NCBI GenBank assembly: GCA_002452635.1
Contig: DKEU01000248.1
Coordinates: 1 to 7,399 of the forward strand
Reading direction: 5' to 3'
Source: Desulfovibrionaceae bacterium UBA6814
GTDB taxonomy: Bacteria > Desulfobacterota > Desulfovibrionia > Desulfovibrionales > Desulfovibrionaceae
Length of the DNA: 7,399 nucleotides
The translations under genes were made by a program, and so were the position numbers. The notes below the pieces were generated by a model, which was not told the DNA's origin, did no database searches, and worked only from the letters and a program-made list of their open reading frames with translations. The stretch's first letter is position 1. Each line of letters begins with the position of its first letter. This document shows positions 1 to 5,800 of the stretch, piece after piece.

Positions 1-160
1 AGGCGCTGCGCAGGGCCTCGGCCCGGTCCGCGTAACCGGGCAACGACGGCTTGGCGCAGCCCGCGCCGGCCAGGAGCACCGCCAGCAGCCCGGCCAGGAG
101 CGGATACAGCCGCACGGCCAGGGCCGATGGCCGCGTGGGAGGGAACGGCTTGCCGGGCAT
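1..160 (-). CDS. Probable lipoprotein or exported protein, 5' part only
   Basis: The first 53 codons of a minus-strand gene are visible; the rest lies outside the window. The N-terminus has basic residues (K4, R10, R17), then a hydrophobic stretch of Leu, Ala and Gly at about residues 19-33, then Cys35 in the context LLAGAGC-AKPS. This is the layout of a signal peptide, probably a lipoprotein signal. The residue at -3 of the cysteine is Gly rather than the usual Leu, so the lipobox is imperfect and ordinary signal peptidase I cleavage is also possible. The ATG at 158-160 is preceded by GGAG (plus-strand 166-169) at a 5-nt spacing, which supports this start. A possible sigma-70 promoter (177-205) and the terminator of the upstream PilZ-like gene (216-247) suggest it is transcribed separately. 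The mature domain is not visible, so its function is unknown. Confidence 0.7.
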   Translation of the reverse strand, partial: MPGKPFPPTRPSALAVRLYPLLAGLLAVLLAGAGCAKPSLPGYADRAEALRSA

Positions 161-176
161 GGATTCTCCGCTGTCC

Positions 177-205
177 AGAGTAGCACCATCCCGGCCCCGA
201 GACAA
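177..205 (-). promoter_or_regulatory. Possible sigma-70 promoter for the lipoprotein gene
   Basis: On the minus strand TTGTCT (200-205) is separated by exactly 17 bp from TACTCT (177-182). The -35 box matches TTGACA at 4 of 6 positions. The -10 box keeps the T, A and final T that matter most. The position just after the terminator at 216-247 and just before the 160 start makes sense. The predicted transcript start, near 170, would leave a very short leader with the GGAG at its end, which lowers confidence. Confidence 0.35.
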
Positions 206-215
206 CGCGAAAACA

Positions 216-247
216 GGCCAGGAGCGCCGGGCGAGGCGCTCCTGGCC
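216..247 (-). terminator. Intrinsic terminator downstream of the PilZ-like gene
   Basis: A perfect 13-bp inverted repeat (216-228 with 235-247; left arm GGCCAGGAGCGCC) encloses a 6-nt loop. Read on the minus strand, the stem is followed by TGTTTTCG, a short U-run. No U-run follows on the plus strand. It therefore fits as the terminator of the minus-strand PilZ-like gene, 112 bp past its stop, and separates it from the lipoprotein gene. Confidence 0.75.
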
Positions 248-346
248 GGGGGGACGGGCCCGCGGGGACGGGCCGGGGGACACGGCCCGTGGGGGACGGG
301 CCAGGGGGGGGCCCAGGGGAGGGCCCAGGGAAGGGAGGCAGGGGGG
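248..346. repeat. G-rich degenerate tandem repeat tract with G-quadruplex potential
   Basis: About 100 bp between the PilZ-like stop codon and its terminator contain 13 separate runs of three or more G on the plus strand. The 11-mer GGGGACGGGCC occurs exactly at 250-260, 264-274 and 292-302, with a degenerate copy near 276. GGGCCCA then repeats at 309-315 and 321-327. The segment 316-335 fits the canonical G-quadruplex pattern, with loops of 1, 4 and 2 nt. Transcribed from the minus strand, the RNA would be C-rich. I see no credible gene in it. Confidence 0.7.
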
Positions 347-358
347 CCTCCTGGAGAC

Positions 359-703
359 TTATTTATCCAGCCAGTGCTGCAGATCGGCCACTCCCACGGG
401 CAGGGGCCGGGAGAAATCCACGCCCAGGTCGCGGCCCTGCATCCAGCGCACCAGGCAGGCCACGTTCTCGGTGGCGCCCTCGGCCCGGGCGATGCGCAGG
501 TTGAGCACCAGATCCTGGCCTTCGCGCAGGGCGCTCTCCACCTCCGGTTCCGGAACCCGCAGGCGGGCGCCGCGGTAGCTCACGGAGATGAGGTCAGCCT
601 GGAAGCGGCGGCCGCGGTCCACCAGTTCGCTGCGGTGGTTGGCGGCAAAGGCGCGCAGTTCGAAATGGGCGCGGGGGGCGGTGGAATCGAATGCTTGGGA
701 CAT
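359..703 (-). CDS. Small PilZ-like domain protein (degenerate binding motifs)
   Basis: A 114-residue protein that looks like a single PilZ-type beta-barrel. Recognisable parts are the strand around residues 38-50 (ISVSYRGARLRV), which aligns with the PilZ [D/N]xSxxG-A-L segment, and the C-terminal VRWMQGRDLGVDF (residues 85-97), which matches the usual 'V-R-x-LGVxF' ending. PilZ domains normally bind cyclic di-GMP and control motility, surface polysaccharide or transcription. Here the acidic or amide residue of [D/N]xSxxG is Ser40, and I see no RxxxR motif in the N-terminal 35 residues, so nucleotide binding is doubtful. I chose the ATG at 703 because AGGAGG sits 6 nt upstream and because the sigma-54 promoter (753-769) lies inside the longer reading frame that begins at 793. 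The gene appears monocistronic, with its own promoter and terminator. PilZ membership is fairly likely; cyclic di-GMP binding is not shown. Confidence 0.75.
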   Translation of the reverse strand: MSQAFDSTAPRAHFELRAFAANHRSELVDRGRRFQADLISVSYRGARLRVPEPEVESALREGQDLVLNLRIARAEGATENVACLVRWMQGRDLGVDFSRPLPVGVADLQHWLDK

Positions 704-752
704 GCGCGGCCTCCTGGCTGGCTCCGAGTGATCGAAAATTAAATGGTCGTTT

Positions 753-769
753 AACAACATCCGTGCCAA
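753..769 (-). promoter_or_regulatory. Sigma-54 (RpoN) -24/-12 promoter of the PilZ-like gene
   Basis: The minus strand from 769 to 753 reads TTGGCACGGATGTTGTT. Against the RpoN consensus YTGGCACGRNNNTTGCW the only deviation is T for C in the -12 GC pair. The distance from the -24 GG to the -12 G is the required 12 bp. Transcription would start near 742, giving a leader of about 39 nt that ends with AGGAGG and the ATG at 703. Transcription from such promoters needs an AAA+ activator acting from a distance; a candidate binding region is at 854-903. Confidence 0.75.
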
Positions 770-853
770 ACCGAATCCGTCCTGCCATCTCATCTACACA
801 TTGCCATTCCGGCAGGTTACGCAAACCCTCCCGGAAGCGACCCGGCCCGGAGG

Positions 854-903
854 CGTCCAATCCCCCTGGAAACGTCCAATCCGGCTGGACACCTGTCCAA
901 CCC
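854..903. promoter_or_regulatory. Tandem repeat array, candidate upstream activator (enhancer) site
   Basis: CGTCCAATCC occurs exactly at 854-863 and 873-882, and a third copy, TGTCCAACCC (8 of 10), is at 894-903. Copies are 19 and 21 bp apart, about two helical turns. Between them CTGGA repeats at 866-870 and 885-889, producing inverted half-sites such as TGGACA-CC-TGTCCA (886-899). Relative to the predicted sigma-54 start near 742, the array lies at about -112 to -161, the usual place for an activator. The gap also lies upstream of nth, so a role there cannot be excluded. The protein that binds is unknown. Confidence 0.55.
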
Positions 904-957
904 CAGGCGACTCCCCTGGCGTCCCGGGGCCAGTTGGGCTACAAGGCCGCTAGCTAG

Positions 958-974
958 CGCCCGCCTGGCGGGCG
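958..974. repeat. GC-rich inverted repeat in the nth leader
   Basis: CGCCCGCC (958-965) and GGCGGGCG (967-974) are perfect 8-bp inverted arms around a single T. They sit 21 bp before the nth start, directly after the palindrome GCTAGCTAGC (949-958). In RNA the arms would form a tight hairpin ahead of the ribosome-binding site. Only three T follow it at 981-983, too few for a terminator, so it may be a leader structure or an operator. Function is unknown. Confidence 0.4.
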
Positions 975-995
975 ACTCCGTTTCTGCGAGGACCC

Positions 996-1630
<635 letters not shown>

Positions 1631-1634
<4 letters not shown>

Positions 1635-2752
1635 AGCCCGGCGAATTCATCCTGGAAGCCACCGACGGCGCGGCCCGGGCCGGCACCCTCATGACCGCCC
1701 ACGGCGCGGTCCGGACCCCGGTGTTCATGCCCGTGGGCACCGTGGGCAGCGTGAAGAGCGTGGACCCGGACGACCTGAACGCCGCCGGGGCCCAGATCAT
1801 CCTGGGCAACACGTACCATCTCTATTTGCGGCCGGGCGACGACCTGGTGGCGCGGCGCGGCGGGCTGCACCGCTTCATGGCCTGGGACCAGCCCATCCTC
1901 ACGGACTCGGGCGGGTTCCAGGTCTTCTCCCTGTCCGCCCTGCGCAAGCTCACCCCCGAGGGCGTGGAGTTCCGCTCCCACCTGGACGGGTCGGCCCACT
2001 TCTTCTCCCCGGAAAAGGTGGTGTCCATCCAGCGCAACCTGGGCTCGGACATCATGATGGTGCTGGACGAGTGCCCGCCCTACGGCGCGGACCGGGACTA
2101 CGCGGCCCGCTCCCTGGAGCTGTCCGCCAACTGGGCCGCAGCCTGCCGCGCGGCCTATCCCCAGGGCTCGGGCGACCAGCTCCTGTTCGGCATCGTGCAG
2201 GGCGGGTTCTACGAGGATCTGCGCGCCGAGAGCGCGGCGCGCACCATCGACATCCCCTGCGAGGGCTACGCCCTGGGCGGGCTGTCCGTGGGCGAGTCCA
2301 AGCCCGAGATGCTCGCCATCATGCGCCACACCGCGCCGCTGCTGCCCGCGGGCAAGCCCCGCTACCTCATGGGCGTGGGCACGCCCCTGGACATTTTAGA
2401 TGGGATAGAAGCGGGCATCGACATGTTCGACTGCGTGCTGCCCACCCGCAATGCGCGCAACGGCACCCTGTTCACCACCCAGGGCCGGGTGAACATCAAG
2501 CGGGCCGAGTTTCGCGAGGACGACGGCCCCCTGGACCCGAACTGCCCCTGCCTGGCCTGCCGCCGCTTCTCCCGGGCCTACCTGCGCCACCTCTACGTGT
2601 CCCGGGAGCTGTTGTCCTACCGCCTGAACACCATCCACAACCTCACCTACTTCCTGGCCCTGGCCGCGGGCGCCCGCCGGGCCATCCAGGAGGGACGGTT
2701 CGCGGCGTACAAGGCCGGGGTGGAGGCGGTGTACGGGGGGACGCAGGGATGA
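1631..2752 (+). CDS. tgt: tRNA-guanine(34) transglycosylase
   Basis: A 373-residue enzyme that exchanges the wobble guanine of GUN-anticodon tRNAs (Asp, Asn, His, Tyr) for the queuosine precursor preQ1. The N-terminus TPVFMPVGT (residues 29-37) is typical of the family. Asp92 lies in LTDSGGFQVFSL, and the substrate-pocket segments DECPPY (146-151) and GGLSVGE (216-222) are present. Asp267 in MFDCVLPTRNARNG is the expected nucleophile. The zinc site is complete: Cys305, Cys307, Cys310 and His336. I chose the GTG at 1631 because it keeps the conserved N-terminal strand, has a GGGGGTGG ribosome-binding site just upstream and overlaps the nth stop by 4 bp; the next ATG would cut into the barrel. 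An unusual patch of AT-ending codons lies at 2393-2410. The stop overlaps the next start as ATGA. Confidence 0.97.
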
Positions 2753-3444
2753 GGGCGCGGCGCGGAGGATGGATGCGGGGAGCGCTGGCCTGGTTCGGGG
2801 GCCTGTGCCTGGCCGCGCTGGCGCTGGCGGCCGCGGCCATGCTCCTGGCCGGGGCCTGGCTCACCCGGGACGACGACCTGGCCGGGATCGGCCCCGAGCG
2901 CCCGGCCGCGGCCATCGTGGTGCTGGGCGGCTCGCCCTTCCGGCCCCTGCACGCCGCGGACCTCTTTGCCCGGGGCCTGGCCCCGCGCATCTACGTGTCC
3001 GCGCCGGTGCGCGGCAAGGACGCGGCCCTGCTGGAGACCGTGGACGCCGCTCCCCTGCCCCAGGAAGAGGTCTACATCCGCCTGCTCAAGGCCCGCGGGG
3101 TGCCGGACGCGGCCATCCGGACCTTCGGCCAGGGCCTGGTCAGCACCGCCCGGGAGGCCGAGGAGCTCTCCCGCGTCCTGGGTCCCGGCCCGGGCGTCCT
3201 GGTGGTGGTCACCTCGCCCTACCACGTGCTGCGCACCCGCCTGACCTTCGGCCGGGAACTGCCGGGCTGGCGGGTGCTGGTGTCCGGCACGCCCTACGAG
3301 CCCTTCCCCGCCCGCTGGTGGACCACCCAACAGACCGCGCTCAAGGTCCTGTCCGAGACCGCCAAGCTGGCCTACTTCCTGTTCGGCGGCCGATTCGGGC
3401 CGGACAGCTACGACGCCCCGGCCGCCCTGCCCGCCCGGCCCTGA
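2749..3444 (+). CDS. DUF218/YdcF-like (ElyC/SanA family) membrane-anchored protein
   Basis: A 231-residue protein with one N-terminal transmembrane helix (about residues 11-37) followed by a DUF218 domain, expected outside the inner membrane. Family marks are AAAIVVLGG (53-61) at the first strand, A-D-L-F-A-R-G at 70-76, STAREAEEL (132-140) and VVTSPYHVLRTRLTF (153-167), corresponding to the family's 'VTS-x-YH-x-x-R' segment. SanA and ElyC relatives in enterobacteria are linked to envelope integrity and peptidoglycan or enterobacterial common antigen metabolism; YdcF binds S-adenosylmethionine. No reaction can be assigned here. The ATG at 2749 overlaps the tgt stop by 4 bp (ATGA), with a G-rich ribosome-binding stretch before it; Met9 is a possible alternative start. 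The C-terminal 15 or so residues are Pro/Ala-rich and probably disordered. Confidence 0.88.
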   Translation: MRARRGGWMRGALAWFGGLCLAALALAAAAMLLAGAWLTRDDDLAGIGPERPAAAIVVLGGSPFRPLHAADLFARGLAPRIYVSAPVRGKDAALLETVDAAPLPQEEVYIRLLKARGVPDAAIRTFGQGLVSTAREAEELSRVLGPGPGVLVVVTSPYHVLRTRLTFGRELPGWRVLVSGTPYEPFPARWWTTQQTALKVLSETAKLAYFLFGGRFGPDSYDAPAALPARP

Positions 3445-3481
3445 CCGGCAGGCCGCCGAAACCGGTCGATTTTCCCTGCCG
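3443..3481 (+). promoter_or_regulatory. Two mutually exclusive hairpins between DUF218 gene and diguanylate cyclase
   Basis: GACCGG (3443-3448) pairs with CCGGTC (3462-3467), followed by GATTTT, a weak terminator-like arrangement that overlaps the DUF218 stop codon. Alternatively CGGCAGG (3446-3452) pairs with CCTGCCG (3475-3481). The left arms overlap at 3446-3448, so only one structure can form at a time. This could tune read-through into the cyclase gene. The short stems and large loops make the effect uncertain. Confidence 0.3.
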
Positions 3482-3513
3482 AGTCGTGTAACCCGGACTC
3501 CACTGGGGGTTGC

Positions 3514-5799
3514 ATGATCAATGAGTTCCTCGGCCCGCGCCTGGACTTCGTCCTGTTCGTCCAGGCCCTGTGCCTGTTCTTCCTGGCCCTGTTCTCCCTG
3601 GACCAGGCCCGGGACCGGCGCTCCCTGCGCTGGCTCTGGCTGGCCCTGTTCGCCGCGGCCCAGACCCTGGGCATCGCCCTGTACCTGGTGTCCCAGGCCA
3701 GCACCGACGGCGAGGCCCTCAAATACGCGGGCTGGTCCCTGCACGGCCTGGCCGCCTTCTTCCTGAGCCTGTACGGCCTGCACAGCCTGCCCCTGGGCCG
3801 GACCCGGGCCGCGGGCTTCATGGGCGCGGGCATCCTCTTGGTGCTGCCCGCGGCCGGGGCCGCCATCTGGGGCCTGCAGGGCTTCCTCCTGGCGCAGCGC
3901 CTGGGCCTGGGGCCGGCGGCCGGGCTCCTGGCCCTGGCCGGGCTGACCGGGCCGGCCTGGCGCGAGGAGGCCCCCCACCCCTCCGGCGCCCTGCGCGCCC
4001 TGCTGGCCGCCTACCTGTTCTGCGCCGAGATCCTGCCCGGGGCGCACATCCTGGTGCGCCTGGCCAGGGGCGGCCCCGACACCCTGCACGAGAACCTGCC
4101 GCCCCTGTTCTACGCCGTTGTCCTGGCCGCCACCGCGGCCTGCGCGGCCACGGTCTTCGCCCGGTCCCTCACCGCCGAGGCCGAGCCCTCGGTCCGGCGC
4201 AAGGGGTTGCACGCCTACGCCATCGGCTTGGTGGCCGTGGCCTTCGCAGTGTTCATGGGCTTCACGGTCAGCGACACCCTGGGCCGCCAGGCCGAAGAAA
4301 CCCTGCGCGGCGAGCTCTTCATGCGGGTGGCCGCGGTGGGCGCGGCCATCGACCCGGACCTGGTGGGCCAGCTCAAGGGCGACGCCTCGGACCTGGAGTC
4401 CGCCAACTACATCCAGCTCCTGCGCCAGCTCACCAAGATCCGGCTGGGCAACCCGGACCTGCGCTTCGTGTACATCACCACCCTGCGCCTGCCCGACCGC
4501 ACGGTGCTCCTGGCCCTGGACACCGAGCCCCCCACCTCCGAGGACTATGTGCCGCCCGGGGAGCCCTATACCGAGGCCCCGGACGAGCTCAGGGCCATCT
4601 TCTCCAACGGCAAGGCCGCCCTGGTGGGCCCCTACGAGGACCGCTGGGGCAGCTGGATATCCGGGTTCGCGCCGGTCAAGGACGAGACCGGGGCCATCCT
4701 GGGGGTGCTGGGCATGGACGTGGCCGCGGGCGCGGTCAAGGCCATGGTGGCCTCCAGCCGGCTGGTGGGCATCGTCATCACCTTCCTCCTGGCGGTCATC
4801 GGCGCGGGGCTCGGGCTCATCATCCAGCGCAACAAGGACCTGGCCGCGGCCAACGAGTTGCTGGCCGAGGAAATCGCCGAACGCCAGGCCGCCCAGGAGC
4901 ACCTGGCCGAGTCCGAGGAGCAGTACCGCAACGTGGTGGAACGGGCCAACGACGGCATCGCGGTGCTCAAGGACCACACCCTGCTCTACGCCAACCCCCG
5001 CCTGGCCGAGCTGCTGGACGCCCCGGCCGAGGCCCTGGCCGGCCGGTCCCTGGAGGCCTTCCTGCCCCCGGACCAGCGCGGCCTCCTGGCCGAGGTGGCG
5101 CGCAGCCGCTCCCGGGGCGAGGGGACGCCGGGCAGCTTCGAGTCCGCCCTCATCACCGCCTCGGGCCGCACCGTGCCGGTGGAGATCAGCGCCGGGCTGA
5201 CCCCCTACGCGGGCGAGCCCGCGGTGCTCTTCGTGATCCGGGACATCACCGAACGCAAGAAGGCCGAGGAGCAGCTCAGGCAGAGCGAGGCGCGCTACCG
5301 CGAGCTGTCCATCACCGACGACCTGACCGGGCTGTACAACGCCCGCCACCTCTACCGCCAGATCCGGGCCGAGGCCGAGCGGGCCAGCCGGTACGGCCGC
5401 AGCCTGTCGGTGCTGCTCCTGGACCTGGACGACTTCAAGGCCTTCAACGACGCCCACGGCCACCAGGAGGGCGACCGCCTGCTGGCCGCCCTGGGCGAGA
5501 CCATCCGGGGCTGCATCCGGGATTCGGACTCGGCCTACCGCTACGGCGGCGAGGAGTTCGTGGTGCTCCTGCCCGAGACCGGGAACGAGGAGGCGCGGCT
5601 GTTGGCCGAGCGCCTGCGCCGCACCGTGGCCGAGAACCCCTTCACCCTGAGCGAGGGCGGCCGGGAGACCAAGACCGTGAGCATCGGCCTGGCCGTGAGC
5701 CGGCCCGAGGAGCCGGTGGAAGACCTCATCCTGCGCGCGGACCAGCGCATGTACCGGGCCAAGGGCCAGGGCAAGAACCAGGTCTGCGCCGAGGACTAG
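3514..5799 (+). CDS. Membrane sensor diguanylate cyclase (multi-TM, PDC-like, PAS, GGDEF)
   Basis: A 761-residue protein that should make cyclic di-GMP from two GTP. About eight hydrophobic helices fill residues 10-252 and do not match a named MASE domain that I can recognise. Residues 253-415 form an extracytoplasmic sensor of PDC/Cache type, with RFVYITTL (317-324), the proline-rich segment near 338-352, GPYEDRWGSWISGFAPV (372-388) and VLGMDVAA (398-405). A last helix at 416-437 leads to a coiled linker (440-470), a PAS domain (about 466-580, ending in IRDITERK) and GGDEF from about 598. The active site is GGEEF at 678-682, with metal-binding Asp637 in LDLDDF. The product-inhibition I-site RxxD is Arg669-Asp672, at the standard five-residue distance. 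No EAL domain is present. The ATG at 3514 follows GGGGG (3505-3509). It may be read with the upstream genes across 69 bp. The ligand is unknown. Confidence 0.94.
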   Translation: MINEFLGPRLDFVLFVQALCLFFLALFSLDQARDRRSLRWLWLALFAAAQTLGIALYLVSQASTDGEALKYAGWSLHGLAAFFLSLYGLHSLPLGRTRAAGFMGAGILLVLPAAGAAIWGLQGFLLAQRLGLGPAAGLLALAGLTGPAWREEAPHPSGALRALLAAYLFCAEILPGAHILVRLARGGPDTLHENLPPLFYAVVLAATAACAATVFARSLTAEAEPSVRRKGLHAYAIGLVAVAFAVFMGFTVSDTLGRQAEETLRGELFMRVAAVGAAIDPDLVGQLKGDASDLESANYIQLLRQLTKIRLGNPDLRFVYITTLRLPDRTVLLALDTEPPTSEDYVPPGEPYTEAPDELRAIFSNGKAALVGPYEDRWGSWISGFAPVKDETGAILGVLGMDVAAGAVKAMVASSRLVGIVITFLLAVIGAGLGLIIQRNKDLAAANELLAEEIAERQAAQEHLAESEEQYRNVVERANDGIAVLKDHTLLYANPRLAELLDAPAEALAGRSLEAFLPPDQRGLLAEVARSRSRGEGTPGSFESALITASGRTVPVEISAGLTPYAGEPAVLFVIRDITERKKAEEQLRQSEARYRELSITDDLTGLYNARHLYRQIRAEAERASRYGRSLSVLLLDLDDFKAFNDAHGHQEGDRLLAALGETIRGCIRDSDSAYRYGGEEFVVLLPETGNEEARLLAERLRRTVAENPFTLSEGGRETKTVSIGLAVSRPEEPVEDLILRADQRMYRAKGQGKNQVCAED

Positions 5800-5800
5800 C

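Larger units (their letters stand above)
704..995. other. Divergent intergenic region between the PilZ-like gene and nth
   Basis: A 292-bp gap without a credible gene. It holds the ribosome-binding site, AT-rich start region and sigma-54 promoter of the PilZ-like gene, a small AT dyad TTAAA-N6-TTTAA (739-754) over the predicted transcript start, the repeat array at 854-903 and a short GC hairpin at 958-974. I could not find a convincing sigma-70 promoter for the rightward nth operon; the closest boxes are poor matches. Confidence 0.6.

Noticed and set aside
51..578. Plus-strand frames across the lipoprotein and PilZ-like region
   Set aside because: They run antisense to the two supported minus-strand genes, cross the G-rich repeat tract and the terminator, and show only Arg/Gly/Pro-rich sequence.
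704..793. A 30-residue N-terminal extension of the PilZ-like protein starting at 793
   Set aside because: The sigma-54 promoter lies inside this stretch, and AGGAGG is positioned for the ATG at 703.
854..903. The three short repeats as the start of a CRISPR array
   Set aside because: Repeats are only 10 bp with 9-11 bp between them, far below CRISPR repeat and spacer sizes, and no cas gene is present.
2647..5463. A 938-codon open frame on the minus strand opposite the DUF218 and cyclase genes
   Set aside because: It lies antisense to two genes with clear domains, is dominated by Gly, Gln, Ala, His and Val as expected from reverse-reading GC-rich codons, and contains no recognisable motif.
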